Source: Streptococcus mitis
Lineage (GTDB): Bacteria; Bacillota; Bacilli; Lactobacillales; Streptococcaceae
Direction of reading: 5' to 3'
NCBI RefSeq assembly: GCF_002096845.1
Contig: NZ_NCVK01000011.1
Coordinates: 1-38,979 of the forward strand
Length of the DNA: 38,979 bases
How positions within the stretch are numbered: the first letter of the stretch is position 1; every line of letters begins with the position of its first letter. A program made the translations under genes and the position numbers. Positions 1 to 9,715 of the stretch are shown here, piece by piece. A model generated the notes under the pieces. It made no database searches and was not told the origin of the DNA. It saw only the letters and a list, made by a program, of their open reading frames with translations.

Positions 1-560
1 ACATATTTCACTTCGACATTTCCACCTACTTTTGGTGCGTACTCATAAACGACTTCTTGTTTCGCTTCTGTTACTTTACCTGTTTCTGTAGCTGAACCTT
101 CTTTTAGTCCATTATTTGTTTTAACTAATTCATAAACTAAGCCGTCTTTTGTGAGTGTGTTTTCTTTCGTCGCAGTATAGTCACTTCCTACTTGTCCATT
201 TGTTACTAATGTTACTGGATCTTTTAGGTTTGTTTCTGTGCCTGCAATCACATATTTCACTTCGACATTTCCACCTACTTTTGGTGCGTACTCATAAACG
301 ACTTCTTGTTTCGCTTCTGTTACTTTACCTGTTTCTGTAGCTGAACCTTCTTTTAGTCCATTATTTGTTTTAACTAATTCATAAACTAAGCCGTCTTTTG
401 TGAGTGTGTTTTCTTTCGTCGCAGTATAGTCACTTCCTACTTGTCCATTTGTTACTAATGTTACTGGATCTTTTAGGTTTGTTTCTGTGCCTGCAATCAC
501 ATATTTCACTTCGACATTTCCACCTACTTTTGGTGCGTACTCATAAACGACTTCTTGTTT
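1..560 (-). repeat. Perfect 249-bp tandem repeats coding 83-residue MucBP-like units
   Basis: The segment beginning acatatttcac recurs at 1, 250 and 499, an exact spacing of 249 bp (83 codons, in frame). Copies 1-249 and 250-498 look identical. The third copy matches from 499 to 560 and then diverges into an older, degenerate repeat. The array continues past the left edge, so copy number is unknown. Identity at synonymous sites suggests recent duplication or gene conversion. Confidence 0.95.
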
Positions 561-3500
561 ATCTGCTGTAACTGTACCTTGTTCTCCAGCTGATGTAACT
601 TTATGTCCTTTATATACATAAACTTTCCCATCAGTAGCTATTAATTCTTCACCTGCTGTTGGCGCTGTTGAAGTATATCCTTTTCCAACTTTTAATCCCT
701 TAGCGACGTCTGTTGCTGGTTTTAATTCAGTTGTTGTACCTTCGATAACGTATTTTGCTACTACATCTCCACCAACTGGCACAATTCTTTCATAATATAC
801 ATTTTCAACAATATTACCGTTATTAAGAACTTCTGGTGTAATTCTTACTTCATCAATTGCTTCCTTAGTGATATATTGATCATTGACTTTTACTTCTGGT
901 TTTTCCCATTCTGAAGGTGTTGGAGAAGTTACAGACTCCCATTTAGCATTTGCAGGAATTTCCCAATCACCTTCTACAACACGTCCTGTTTTTTCTCCAG
1001 TATACACTTTTCTTGAAACTGTTACTTTTTGAATTACCGGATTAGAAATGATATTACCTTCATTATTTTTTTCAATATAATTAATAGTTCTTGTAATATC
1101 TTTAGTTTCTACTTTCACATTAGCCTTATCATATAGATAAGTTACTTTCTTAGTTACCTGTCTTTCGTAAGTTCCTTTTTCCGGATCAGAATCTGGTTGA
1201 ACTTCGATAAAAATATAGTCGTTCGTAGCATACCATCTATTTACAAAACCTTTAAGAATTGGTTCTTTAGTTGTAGCATAAGGCTGTCCTTCAAAACCTC
1301 TAGTTTTTGGGAACTCTTTTAAGAGCTCGCCATCTACAGTTTTATAGTACACTTCTAGTTTTCCGCGAGTATCTTCTGTTCTTAATCCCACAATATTCGA
1401 TTCTAACCAAGTATCTTTTCCATCTTTTAGAAAAATTTGAGAAGTACTTTGCACATAGTTTGGGTTATTCTGATCGACACGTAGATTAAAGTGATGTTTA
1501 AAGGCATGCTCTTTTGTTACAGTATAATTATTTTTAAATACATATTTAACGGCAGTAACATCTTTCCAATTTGTGATTTTATCTGCACTTACATATGTTC
1601 CAGTAGTTTTGTCAGTAGCAGTTGATGTTGTATAAACTACATCATATTCGTCTGAATCATCAACTATTGGACCTTCTAAATATGTTAGAGCTTCTGTCTT
1701 AGGTATTAATACTACTACTTCTTTTACTCTTTGAGGAAGATCTGTTAAATTTTCAATTTGTGGTAATAAGACAACTTCTTGTCCATTCTTAACATCAATA
1801 ATTCCTCGCACACCTGTAGTCCCAGGTTTAGCAATTGTTAAAGACGATGAATATTCAGCAACATTATTAATAGTAACGTTAATATTTGCTTTTGAAATAG
1901 ATAAACCTGGTGCGTGATTTTCAACAAAATTAGCATTAATAGAATTGTCATTACCTACTAAAGTTTCAGACTCACTATTCCATACTAAATAAGATTCAAT
2001 CCCATAAGTTCCAGCTTCAACTTGTCCATTATTTTCAACTTCGAAAGTCAAGGCTGTAGGACTATATAATCCACCTTTAATCCATCCGTCTTTATTTAAA
2101 TCATATCTAGTAAGACCTAAATCTTTTGAATCAAAGATGTAAGCACGTTTTCCTGTTCCTTTATAATTTTCGATAATATTAGTTGGATTTACCGTATCAT
2201 AAGATTCTTTTAATTTATCATACGATTCTTTTGCAGTCTCACCATTTGCTCCACCAAAATGTAATGTGTATTTCGATAATAAACGATTATCTGCTGCTAA
2301 TCTAAAGTCTTTCAACGGTAACTTTGGATCTGCTAATAACATCACACTTGTTTTAGTAATATTTGGATCTAATTTATCTAAATCGTAAGTCTTAACTCCA
2401 TTTTTATCTGTCTCTGCTAAAGAAAAATAATCTGGTGCTGTATACGTTACGGCAATAGGAATTGTTTGACCTCTTGTTAACTGATCTTTAGTTAAAGTTT
2501 GACTCCCTATTTGATTCATATCTAATGCTAATTTTGTTGGAGTTTTGATATGTTCTGCAGGATAATCACTACCCGTAGCAGGACGTTCCATAGCTATAGC
2601 ACTCTCTATTGTGTTCTCTGATGTAAACCCTTGCGCAATTTTATTTTCATAGCGTTGAATTGTTTTATCTTGGGCTTTTTCCTTCCATGTACCAACAGTT
2701 ACTCCAAGTTTTGATTCTAATCCAGTTATTGTTTTAGTAGTTGAATTATATCTTTGGAATTCATCTACTATACCCGGATGTTTTAGGATTAAATGCTCAT
2801 ATTTCTTTTCAGGATTAATTTCGACAGTATCATATAATTCATTAATTGAAGTATATTCTTTCAACAATTCAGCTTGGTTATCTTTAGTTACTCCATATAA
2901 TTTAAAATTCTCTTTTAAATTTCCATCTAACTGTTCTCTGTAAGAACCTCTAAATTCTCTTGAACCGTCAGCTTTTATTTCATTTGTATATACTTTATCT
3001 AACTGGAATTTTGTAAAGTAATTTCCTTCTTGATCTTTTGGAATAAAATAGTTTATATACTGACTTGGTAACGATGCACCGTCACCTTTTAATTTATCAG
3101 ATGGTACATAAAATCTAGCTTTAAATTCGTCCTCATTACTTGCATTTGAAAATAATCGTTGATTTGTTTCAGGGAAAATTCTTGTATCCAGATCTTTAAT
3201 AGCAGGAATACCATCACCGAGATAAAATCTAAATCCATCAGGATTATCTAATGTCTGAGTAAATGTTGAACCATCAGGTCTATGCCCAACTGCTTTATAA
3301 ACGATATTAGCATTGAATCCTTTAGTAGAATTTGTCTCAATTGCTCTTTCAATAGCTTCGGGGGTATTAAAAGCACCTTCTTTTACTTTTAAAATTGGTC
3401 CACCATAAAGTAAACTTTGATCTATACCTTTCTTTTCATCTGGATGTAGTGTTAAAACTCCATTTTCTAATGTCCAAAACTTATTATTTTTTGTATTTGT

Positions 3501-4925
3501 TGGATCTAATTCTAAGAAATCTGGTATCCCACTAATTGTATAATCATAACTTGTTAAACGTCCATTACCATTTTGTTCCGTTTCTTGATTATTGAAAAAG
3601 CTTTGATCACTCATAATAAATGGCAATTTAAATGTACTTCCTTCAATCGGCTTGAAAGTCCCATTCGAAACGAATCCCATTTTAAATTCTGGTAATGGAG
3701 CACCAAACTGATCGACCATATATTTGACAGTTTTAGGTCTTGAATCTTTTTCTCTATATAAAATTTCTGATAAATAGTCAAAAGAAGCTCTGGCTGACTT
3801 CGTTGATAAAGTTTCTCCACCTACTATAAAATCTGTATTAACTGATAATACATCACCTTTTGATGGAGCATTTTTTATAGAGGTACCCACATATAATTTT
3901 AATAAACTTTCAGCAACAGTTCCCCCGCTCATAGGATTTAAATTTAAATCATAAATATAATTTGTAGCAGTTGATAAATCATCTACACTTTTTACAAATG
4001 ATGAATTTGCAAATTCTGGTTTTTTCGTAGAATGCAAGAATTCCTTTGGTATAGTTACACGTACTTTACCGCCTGTAACTGTTTCAGTTGAAGAAGCTGA
4101 ATAAGTAATCGCCATATTAATGACACGTTCACCGTCACCATTATTTGCAACCGGTATAGTCTTTTCAGTTGATCCTTTCGATGTATCAAAATGAATTGAC
4201 CCTATCAAAGCTTGGGCTGTCACTCCGGTACGGAAGCCAGTTCCTTCTTCCAGTTTCTTACCATTACGACTATCTTGATTTTTGTTTTCTTTAGGTGTTT
4301 CTTCAGCCTTGATTGATTTTAAGATAGAAGTTAATGAGCTAATTTCTTTTGCTTTTTTATCAGCTCCTGACTGTGTTGCACCCAATGCACTTAAATATTG
4401 CTTAGCTTCTGCAACTAGTTTTTCAGCATTTTGGATTTGAGAAGCTTGTTTTTTATTTCCTCTGAGACGCTCTATTTGCGCTTCCAAATCAGCTAGTTTT
4501 GCTTGCAAGAGAGATAAATCGACAGATGGTTTTGCCGTAGCTTCTTCTGCAGTATTAGTGTTATCTGAACCTGTTGAAGCTTGTTCGGTATCTTTTTCAT
4601 TTTCTTTTACAGGTATCGCTGGCTCAGCTGAATTTTCTAGCTCTACATTTGATTTTGGTTGCTTAGCTAATTCTTGTTTTGCTTCAGAAACAGTGTCTGA
4701 TTTAATATTTCCTTGAGCTAGGTTTAGTCCCGTGTCAGCTTCCTTCTTGACTACTGTTTCAGTAACAGAGTCAGCTTCTACCGTATCTACATTGTAACCA
4801 AACAAAAATCCTGCCCCGATTAAAACACTCGCAGCACCAACTTTTAATTTTTTAATCGAATATTTTTCGTATCGGTTTCCACAAAAATACCGATGATCTT
4901 TTTGTTGTCTAGATAATTTAAACAT
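1..4925 (-). CDS. YSIRK-type surface adhesin with MucBP-like repeats, C-terminus cut off by window edge
   Basis: One open frame runs from ATG 4925 to the left edge (at least 1641 codons, no stop seen), so the wall anchor is not visible. AAGGTGG (4932-4938) is the ribosome site. Residues 19-37 read YEKYSIKKLKVGAASVLIG, a YSIRK-class signal typical of septum-secreted LPXTG proteins, with probable cleavage near residue 50. A Glu/Lys/Ala-rich, coiled-coil-like stretch covers about 130-205. A long region (about 250-1200) that I cannot assign follows. A Muc_B2-like segment lies at about 1265-1375 (TRTINYIEKN ... ENVYYERIVPVGG). MucBP-like repeats begin near 1385 and become identical 83-residue units containing GGNVEVKYVIAGTET and VVYEYAPK. 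By family the protein should be sortase-anchored and bind mucins or other host glycans; the ligand is inference. It lies divergent to efp and looks like an accessory insertion beside a housekeeping operon. Confidence 0.88.
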   Translation of the reverse strand, partial: MFKLSRQQKDHRYFCGNRYEKYSIKKLKVGAASVLIGAGFLFGYNVDTVEADSVTETVVKKEADTGLNLAQGNIKSDTVSEAKQELAKQPKSNVELENSAEPAIPVKENEKDTEQASTGSDNTNTAEEATAKPSVDLSLLQAKLADLEAQIERLRGNKKQASQIQNAEKLVAEAKQYLSALGATQSGADKKAKEISSLTSILKSIKAEETPKENKNQDSRNGKKLEEGTGFRTGVTAQALIGSIHFDTSKGSTEKTIPVANNGDGERVINMAITYSASSTETVTGGKVRVTIPKEFLHSTKKPEFANSSFVKSVDDLSTATNYIYDLNLNPMSGGTVAESLLKLYVGTSIKNAPSKGDVLSVNTDFIVGGETLSTKSARASFDYLSEILYREKDSRPKTVKYMVDQFGAPLPEFKMGFVSNGTFKPIEGSTFKLPFIMSDQSFFNNQETEQNGNGRLTSYDYTISGIPDFLELDPTNTKNNKFWTLENGVLTLHPDEKKGIDQSLLYGGPILKVKEGAFNTPEAIERAIETNSTKGFNANIVYKAVGHRPDGSTFTQTLDNPDGFRFYLGDGIPAIKDLDTRIFPETNQRLFSNASNEDEFKARFYVPSDKLKGDGASLPSQYINYFIPKDQEGNYFTKFQLDKVYTNEIKADGSREFRGSYREQLDGNLKENFKLYGVTKDNQAELLKEYTSINELYDTVEINPEKKYEHLILKHPGIVDEFQRYNSTTKTITGLESKLGVTVGTWKEKAQDKTIQRYENKIAQGFTSENTIESAIAMERPATGSDYPAEHIKTPTKLALDMNQIGSQTLTKDQLTRGQTIPIAVTYTAPDYFSLAETDKNGVKTYDLDKLDPNITKTSVMLLADPKLPLKDFRLAADNRLLSKYTLHFGGANGETAKESYDKLKESYDTVNPTNIIENYKGTGKRAYIFDSKDLGLTRYDLNKDGWIKGGLYSPTALTFEVENNGQVEAGTYGIESYLVWNSESETLVGNDNSINANFVENHAPGLSISKANINVTINNVAEYSSSLTIAKPGTTGVRGIIDVKNGQEVVLLPQIENLTDLPQRVKEVVVLIPKTEALTYLEGPIVDDSDEYDVVYTTSTATDKTTGTYVSADKITNWKDVTAVKYVFKNNYTVTKEHAFKHHFNLRVDQNNPNYVQSTSQIFLKDGKDTWLESNIVGLRTEDTRGKLEVYYKTVDGELLKEFPKTRGFEGQPYATTKEPILKGFVNRWYATNDYIFIEVQPDSDPEKGTYERQVTKKVTYLYDKANVKVETKDITRTINYIEKNNEGNIISNPVIQKVTVSRKVYTGEKTGRVVEGDWEIPANAKWESVTSPTPSEWEKPEVKVNDQYITKEAIDEVRITPEVLNNGNIVENVYYERIVPVGGDVVAKYVIEGTTTELKPATDVAKGLKVGKGYTSTAPTAGEELIATDGKVYVYKGHKVTSAGEQGTVTADKQEVVYEYAPKVGGNVEVKYVIAGTETNLKDPVTLVTNGQVGSDYTATKENTLTKDGLVYELVKTNNGLKEGSATETGKVTEAKQEVVYEYAPKVGGNVEVKYVIAGTETNLKDPVTLVTNGQVGSDYTATKENTLTKDGLVYELVKTNNGLKEGSATETGKVTEAKQEVVYEYAPKVGGNVEVKY

Positions 4926-4937
4926 GATTTACCACCT

Positions 4938-4954
4938 TATATATATATATATAT
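4938..4954. repeat. (TA)8 microsatellite in adhesin leader
   Basis: Seventeen bases of strict T/A alternation sit directly 5' of the adhesin ribosome site and downstream of its -10 box. In the transcript this is an AU-repeat that could self-pair near the AAGGTGG site. Confidence 0.9.
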
Positions 4955-4985
4955 GCACACTTAGGTACAAATATATTTCTACTAC

Positions 4986-4996
4986 ATTATATCATA
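4986..4996 (-). promoter_or_regulatory. Extended -10 promoter of the adhesin gene
   Basis: On the minus strand the sequence is TATGATATAAT, a full extended -10 with TATAAT at 4986-4991. The -35 position (TTAAAA, 17 nt upstream) is poor, which is usual for extended -10 promoters. The predicted start near 4979 gives a leader of about 54 nt that includes the TA tract. Confidence 0.7.
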
Positions 4997-5133
4997 TTTC
5001 AAAGTAATTTTTAAGATATTTGCTTATAAATTTCATAAAAAAAATATACCCTTCTAAAACATTTTTTCGCACAAGTATAAATTTATATAAATATTCCCAT
5101 TATCCCACCTCCAACTTTCTTTTTCATTCCTTT

Positions 5134-5144
5134 TATGGTAAAAT
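5134..5144 (+). promoter_or_regulatory. Extended -10 promoter of efp
   Basis: The sequence TATGGTAAAAT carries the TATGn extension and a TAAAAT -10 at 5139-5144. No good -35 is visible. It sits 35 nt upstream of the efp ATG, after an AT-rich divergent region (4926-5178) in which no other gene is seen. Confidence 0.7.
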
Positions 5145-5178
5145 GAAGAGTAATAATATTTATTAAAGAGGTAAAAAC

Positions 5179-5739
5179 ATGATTGAAGCAAGCAAATTGA
5201 AAGCTGGTATGACATTTGAAACTGCAGACGGAAAATTGATCCGTGTTTTGGAAGCTAGCCACCACAAACCAGGTAAAGGGAACACGATCATGCGTATGAA
5301 ATTGCGTGATGTCCGTACTGGTTCTACATTTGACACAAGCTACCGTCCAGAAGAAAAATTCGAACAAGCTATTATCGAAACTGTTCCAGCTCAATACTTG
5401 TACAAAATGGATGAAACTGCCTACTTCATGAACACTGAAACTTACGACCAATACGAAATCCCAGTCGTAAACGTTGAAAATGAATTGCTTTACATCCTTG
5501 AAAACTCTGATGTGAAAATCCAATTCTACGGAACTGAAGTAATCGGTGTAACTGTACCTACTACAGTTGAGTTGACAGTTGCTGAAACACAACCATCTAT
5601 CAAAGGTGCTACTGTTACAGGTTCTGGTAAACCAGCGACTATGGAAACTGGACTTGTTGTCAACGTTCCCGACTTCATCGAAGCTGGACAAAAATTGATC
5701 ATCAACACTGCAGAAGGAACTTACGTTTCTCGTGCCTAA
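5179..5739 (+). CDS. efp: Elongation factor P
   Basis: The 186-residue product has the normal EF-P length and its three-domain pattern. EF-P binds between the P and E sites of stalled ribosomes and speeds peptide-bond formation at polyproline stretches. The N-terminal KOW-like domain includes HHKPGKGN, where the loop lysine (K33) is the residue modified in many bacteria; which modification occurs here cannot be read from the sequence. The OB-fold domains follow, and the C-terminal part has the conserved run [16 protein letters not shown]. The start is ATG 5179 behind AAAGAGG (5165-5171). It is the first gene of a plus-strand operon with the Asp23-family gene (21-nt gap) and nusB. Confidence 0.96.
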   Translation: MIEASKLKAGMTFETADGKLIRVLEASHHKPGKGNTIMRMKLRDVRTGSTFDTSYRPEEKFEQAIIETVPAQYLYKMDETAYFMNTETYDQYEIPVVNVENELLYILENSDVKIQFYGTEVIGVTVPTTVELTVAETQPSIKGATVTGSGKPATMETGLVVNVPDFIEAGQKLIINTAEGTYVSRA

Positions 5740-5760
5740 TCTCTAGAAAGAGGTCATTCT

Positions 5761-6150
5761 ATGGGAATTGAAGAACAATTTGGCGAAATCGTTATCGCTC
5801 CACGTGTACTTGAAAAAATCATTGCCATCGCAACTGCTAAAGTTGATGGTGTCCACTCATTTTCAAATAAATCCGTGTCTGATACCCTATCAAAACTCTC
5901 TCTTGGTCGTGGCGTCTACTTAAAAGAAAGCAACGAAGAACTAACTGCTGACATTTATCTCTATCTTGAGTACGGTGTGAAGGTACCAAAAGTTGCTCTT
6001 GCTATTCAAAAAGCAGTAAAAGATGCTGTCCGTGATATGGCTGATGTGGAACTTGCTGCTGTCAACATCCATGTTGCAGGAATCGTTCCAGACAAGACAC
6101 CAAAACCTGAGTTGAAAGATCTATTTAACGAGGACTTCCTCAATGACTAG
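5761..6150 (+). CDS. Asp23/Gls24 family envelope stress protein (YqhY-like)
   Basis: This 129-residue Asp23/Gls24-family (DUF322) protein begins with [20 protein letters not shown], the characteristic start of the family, and includes a central [16 protein letters not shown] segment (here [15 protein letters not shown]). Members such as B. subtilis YqhY are small cytoplasmic proteins; YqhY has been linked to control of acetyl-CoA carboxylase and lipid synthesis, which is notable because accA-accD lie next door on the other strand. A functional link here is inference. The ribosome site AGAGG lies just upstream, and the 3' end overlaps nusB by 8 nt, so the two are translationally coupled. Confidence 0.88.
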   Translation: MGIEEQFGEIVIAPRVLEKIIAIATAKVDGVHSFSNKSVSDTLSKLSLGRGVYLKESNEELTADIYLYLEYGVKVPKVALAIQKAVKDAVRDMADVELAAVNIHVAGIVPDKTPKPELKDLFNEDFLND

Positions 6151-6568
6151 TCCATTATTAGAATCTAGACGCGAACTTCGTAAATGCGCTTTTCAAGCTC
6201 TCATGAGCCTTGAATTCGACACAGATATGGAAACAGCTTGTCGCTTTGCCTACACGCATGACCGTGAAGATGAAGATGTGCAAATCCCTGCCTTTCTTCT
6301 GAACTTGGTTTCTGGTGTTCAAGCTCAAAAAGACGAGTTGGATAAACAAATCAACCAGCATCTCAAGTCAGGCTGGACAGTTGAACGCTTGACTTTGGTC
6401 GAAAAAAACTTACTACGCTTGGGTATCTTTGAAATCACATCATTTGATACACCTCAGCTGGTAGCAGTCAATGAAGCCATTGAACTTGCTAAGAATTTTT
6501 CAGATCAAAAATCAGCCCGCTTTATCAACGGACTGCTTAGTCAATTTGTAACTGAAGAAAATGAATAA
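6143..6568 (+). CDS. nusB: Transcription antitermination factor NusB
   Basis: The 141-residue all-helical protein matches NusB in length and signature motifs: [18 protein letters not shown] at the N-terminus, [20 protein letters not shown] in the middle and [20 protein letters not shown] near the end. NusB pairs with NusE (ribosomal S10) and binds boxA of rRNA leaders, preventing premature termination in rRNA operons. It overlaps the upstream Asp23 gene by 8 nt and ends the efp operon at a Rho-independent hairpin. The start is the ATG embedded in the upstream coding end. Confidence 0.95.
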   Translation: MTSPLLESRRELRKCAFQALMSLEFDTDMETACRFAYTHDREDEDVQIPAFLLNLVSGVQAQKDELDKQINQHLKSGWTVERLTLVEKNLLRLGIFEITSFDTPQLVAVNEAIELAKNFSDQKSARFINGLLSQFVTEENE

Positions 6569-6570
6569 TC

Positions 6571-6603
6571 AAAAAGGTGTTTGGTCTTCCAGGCACTTTT
6601 TGT
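6571..6603 (+). terminator. Rho-independent terminator after nusB
   Basis: A run of A, GTG and TTGG pairs with CCAG, CAC and TTTTT, with one bulged G and one mismatch, giving an imperfect hairpin with loop tctt and a U-rich end three bases after the nusB stop. Confidence 0.65.
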
Positions 6604-6633
6604 TGTGTCCTCGACACAGAGTAAGATCCACAT

Positions 6634-6666
6634 AAAAACTAGAACTGACTGCCAGTTCTAGTTTTT
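6634..6666. terminator. Bidirectional terminator between nusB and accA
   Basis: A perfect 13-bp inverted repeat, AAAAACTAGAACT and its complement, encloses a 7-nt loop. Flanking A and T runs let it work in both directions, ending the convergent efp-nusB and fatty-acid transcripts. The accA stop follows at 6670. Confidence 0.9.
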
Positions 6667-6669
6667 ATA

Positions 6670-7437
6670 TTAGTATTTTCTAAATCGTTGATAACGTTCT
6701 TCCAACAACTCTTCTAGCGGTTTTTGTGAAAGTCTAGCTAGATCAGCTTGGAGTTCTTTTTTAACATTCTTAATCAGTTCTTTACTAGAAAGTCCTGCTT
6801 CAGAAATCACCTTATCCACCACGCCCATTTCTAATAGTTCATGTGAGGTGATTTTCATCAGTTCTGCTGCTTCCATAGCACGACTACCGTCCTTCCATAG
6901 AATAGAAGCAAAACCTTCTGGACTGAGAATGGCATAGATAGAATTTTCCAGCATCCAGACACGGTCTGCGACTGCTAATGCCAGAGCCCCGCCTGAACCA
7001 CCTTCACCGATAATGATAGCAATAATCGGAACTTTCAGGTCACTCATTTCCATGAGATTGCGAGCGATAGCTTCTCCTTGACCACGTTCTTCCGCTCCGA
7101 CACCAGGATAGGCGCCTGCTGTATTGATAAAAGTCACCACTGGACGGCCAAACTTTTCAGCCTGTTTCATTAACCGTAGGGCCTTACGGTAACCTTCTGG
7201 ATGCGGTTGTCCAAAATTCCGTTTGAGGTTGTCTTGTAAACTCTTGCCTTTTTGGATACCAACCACTGTTACAGCTTGATCTCCAAGCCAGCCAATACCA
7301 CCCACAACTGCACCATCATCACGAAAAGAACGGTCACCATGTAACTGGATAAATTCATCAAAAATGCCTGTCGCAAAGTCCAAGGTTGTCAAGCGACTCT
7401 GCTCACGCGCTTCTCTGACTATTTTTGCAATATTCAT
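6670..7437 (-). CDS. accA: Acetyl-CoA carboxylase carboxyltransferase subunit alpha
   Basis: The 255-residue protein is the alpha half of the carboxyltransferase, which with AccD moves CO2 from biotinyl-AccB to acetyl-CoA to make malonyl-CoA. It shows the crotonase-fold signatures [38 protein letters not shown] and [18 protein letters not shown]. It lacks the longer N-terminal helical extension of the E. coli protein, as is usual for streptococci. The ATG overlaps the accD stop by 4 nt (ATGA), so the two subunits are coupled for stoichiometric synthesis. It is the last gene of the fab/acc transcript, followed by a strong terminator. Confidence 0.96.
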   Translation of the reverse strand: MNIAKIVREAREQSRLTTLDFATGIFDEFIQLHGDRSFRDDGAVVGGIGWLGDQAVTVVGIQKGKSLQDNLKRNFGQPHPEGYRKALRLMKQAEKFGRPVVTFINTAGAYPGVGAEERGQGEAIARNLMEMSDLKVPIIAIIIGEGGSGGALALAVADRVWMLENSIYAILSPEGFASILWKDGSRAMEAAELMKITSHELLEMGVVDKVISEAGLSSKELIKNVKKELQADLARLSQKPLEELLEERYQRFRKY

Positions 7438-8300
7438 CTAGGACTCCCTCCATGCAATCTGATTAGGCTAGCAATGGTATCTGGCAAGTCTCTTCTTTTG
7501 ACAATAGCATCCACAAAACCATGTTCCAATAGGAATTCTGCCTTTTGGAAACCCTCAGGCAAACTTTCACGAACCGTATTTTCAATCACACGACGCCCAG
7601 CAAAACCAACCAAGCTCTGTGGTTCAGCCAGAATGATATCGCCTTCCATAGCGAAAGACGCTGTTACACCACCTGTCGTTGGATCTGTCAAAATAGTCAG
7701 ATAAAAGAGACCAGCATTTGAATGGCGTTTAACTGCTGCAGAAATCTTGGCCATCTGCATGAGACTCATGATTCCTTCCTGCATACGGGCTCCACCAGAG
7801 GCTGTGAAGAGAACAACTGGCAACTGTTCAATAGTAGCATACTCAAACAAGCGAGTAATTTTTTCCCCTACAACTGTACCCATAGAAGCCATGATAAAGT
7901 TGGAATCCATAATCCCAAGAGCCACAGTCTGACCTTTAATAAGAGCAGTTCCTGTCACAACGGCTTCATCCAGACCTGTTTTTTCACGCATAGTTGCTAG
8001 TTTCTTTTGATAACCAGGGAAATGCAAGGGATCCTTGCTTTCAATCCCTGTAAACAATTCCTTGAAGGTTCCCATATCAATTGTCAAAGCCAAGCGTTCT
8101 TGGGCAGAAATACGAAAGGTATAGCTACAGTGCGGACAGATACGCTCACTTCCCAGATCCTTCTGATAAATGGTGTGCTTACAGCCTGGACACTTAGAAA
8201 ATAATTCATCTGGAACCTCTGGCTTGGCTTGAGGTTTTTCCCTAACCGAACGATTGGGATTGATTCGAATATACTTATCTTTTTTACTAAATAGAGCCAT
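7434..8300 (-). CDS. accD: Acetyl-CoA carboxylase carboxyltransferase subunit beta
   Basis: The 288-residue beta subunit of carboxyltransferase has an N-terminal four-cysteine zinc ribbon (C37, C40, C55, C58; CPGC ... CPHC), followed by the carboxyltransferase domain with [13 protein letters not shown] and [16 protein letters not shown]. The zinc ribbon binds nucleic acid in E. coli AccD and supports complex activity. It lies between accC (36-nt gap) and accA (4-nt overlap). Confidence 0.96.
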   Translation of the reverse strand: MALFSKKDKYIRINPNRSVREKPQAKPEVPDELFSKCPGCKHTIYQKDLGSERICPHCSYTFRISAQERLALTIDMGTFKELFTGIESKDPLHFPGYQKKLATMREKTGLDEAVVTGTALIKGQTVALGIMDSNFIMASMGTVVGEKITRLFEYATIEQLPVVLFTASGGARMQEGIMSLMQMAKISAAVKRHSNAGLFYLTILTDPTTGGVTASFAMEGDIILAEPQSLVGFAGRRVIENTVRESLPEGFQKAEFLLEHGFVDAIVKRRDLPDTIASLIRLHGGSPR

Positions 8301-8336
8301 TGATTCCCCTTTTCGGTTTAAACTCTTAAAGTCATT

Positions 8337-9704
8337 TTATTCTTTTTCTTGATATTTAGGTAAGAAGGTTTCCATCAAGAAGGAAGTATCATAATCCCCA
8401 GCAATGACATTGCGATCTGAAATGAGGTCAAGCTGGAAATCTGCATTGGTCTGCACCCCTTCAATCTCTAATTCATAGAGGGCACGTTGCATTTTCATCA
8501 AGGCATCAAAACGATTTTCGCCGTGAACGATGACTTTGGCAATCATACTATCATAATAAGGCGGAATGGTATAGCCTGGATAAACTGCTGAATCCACGCG
8601 CAAACCAACTCCACCACTTGGAAGATAGAGATTGGTAATCTTACCTGGACTTGGAGCAAAGTTAAAAGCTGGATTTTCTGCATTGATACGACACTCGATA
8701 GCATGGCCGCGTAGAACAATATCTTCTTGCTTCACAGACAAAGGCTGACCTGCCGCAATGCGGATCTGTTCCTTAACGATATCAACACCTGAAACAAATT
8801 CTGTTACTGGATGTTCTACTTGTACACGAGTATTCATCTCCATAAAATAGAATTTACCGCTAGCTTCATCAAGAAGAAACTCAATGGTCCCTGCATTCTC
8901 ATAGCCCACAGACTCTGCCGCTCGAACAGCAGCAGCACCGATTTCATGGCGCAACGTTTTTCCGATTGCAATTGAAGGACTTTCTTCCAAAACCTTTTGA
9001 TTATTCCGTTGAAGAGAACAATCCCGTTCCCCCAAGTGAATCACATTCCCGTGTTCATCTCCTAGGATTTGAACCTCGATGTGACGAGCTGGATAGATGA
9101 CCCGTTCTATGTACATGGCACCATTGCCATAATTAGCCTTGGCTTCACTAGAGGCTGTTTCAAAGGCTGAAACGAGGTCTTCTGGTTTTTCAACCTTACG
9201 AATCCCTTTACCACCTCCACCTGCTGAAGCCTTGAGCATAACAGGATAGCCAATTTTTTCAGCAACAATCAAAGCTTCTTCAGAGTTATGGACTTCTCCA
9301 TCTGAACCTGGAATGACAGGCACACCTGCTTTTATCATCTGAGCACGCGCATTGATTTTGTCTCCCATCATATCCATGACATGACCAGATGGGCCGATAA
9401 ACTTAATCCCCACCTCTTCACACATGGTTGCAAATTTGGAATTTTCACTGAGAAATCCAAAACCTGGGTGAATGGCTTCTGCCTCAGTCAAGACTGCAGC
9501 TGATAGAACCGCATTAATATTGAGATAAGACTCTGTTGCCTTGCCAGGACCGATACAAACTGCTTCATCTGCTAAAAGCGTATGAAGGGCTTCCTTATCA
9601 GCAGTCGAATAAACCGCCACCGTCGCAATTCCCAATTCACGCGCCGCACGGATAATACGAACCGCAATTTCACCACGATTGGCAATTAAAATTTTTCGAA
9701 ACAT
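8337..9704 (-). CDS. accC: Acetyl-CoA carboxylase biotin carboxylase subunit
   Basis: The 455-residue ATP-grasp enzyme carboxylates the biotin of AccB using bicarbonate and ATP. It begins FRKILIANRGEIAVRIIRAA, the family hallmark. The glycine-rich ATP lid KASAGGGGKGIRKV, the metal and catalytic region EMNTRVQVEHPVTE, and the C-terminal domain including HAIECRINAENP are all present and full length. GGAGG lies just before the ATG. The stop is followed 36 nt later by accD; fabZ precedes it by 11 nt. Confidence 0.97.
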   Translation of the reverse strand: MFRKILIANRGEIAVRIIRAARELGIATVAVYSTADKEALHTLLADEAVCIGPGKATESYLNINAVLSAAVLTEAEAIHPGFGFLSENSKFATMCEEVGIKFIGPSGHVMDMMGDKINARAQMIKAGVPVIPGSDGEVHNSEEALIVAEKIGYPVMLKASAGGGGKGIRKVEKPEDLVSAFETASSEAKANYGNGAMYIERVIYPARHIEVQILGDEHGNVIHLGERDCSLQRNNQKVLEESPSIAIGKTLRHEIGAAAVRAAESVGYENAGTIEFLLDEASGKFYFMEMNTRVQVEHPVTEFVSGVDIVKEQIRIAAGQPLSVKQEDIVLRGHAIECRINAENPAFNFAPSPGKITNLYLPSGGVGLRVDSAVYPGYTIPPYYDSMIAKVIVHGENRFDALMKMQRALYELEIEGVQTNADFQLDLISDRNVIAGDYDTSFLMETFLPKYQEKE

Positions 9705-9715
9705 GGAGAACCTCC

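Noticed and set aside
1..560. CRISPR array
   Set aside because: The repeats are 249 bp, contiguous, coding and without unique spacers.
155..1489. Short plus-strand open frames opposite the adhesin gene
   Set aside because: They are Leu/Phe-rich, lack ribosome sites and mirror the repeats of the minus-strand adhesin, which has one continuous frame.
5083..5691. A 202-codon minus-strand frame overlapping efp
   Set aside because: It is antisense to a full-length, well conserved efp, is Phe/Cys/Ser-rich and has no recognisable motif.
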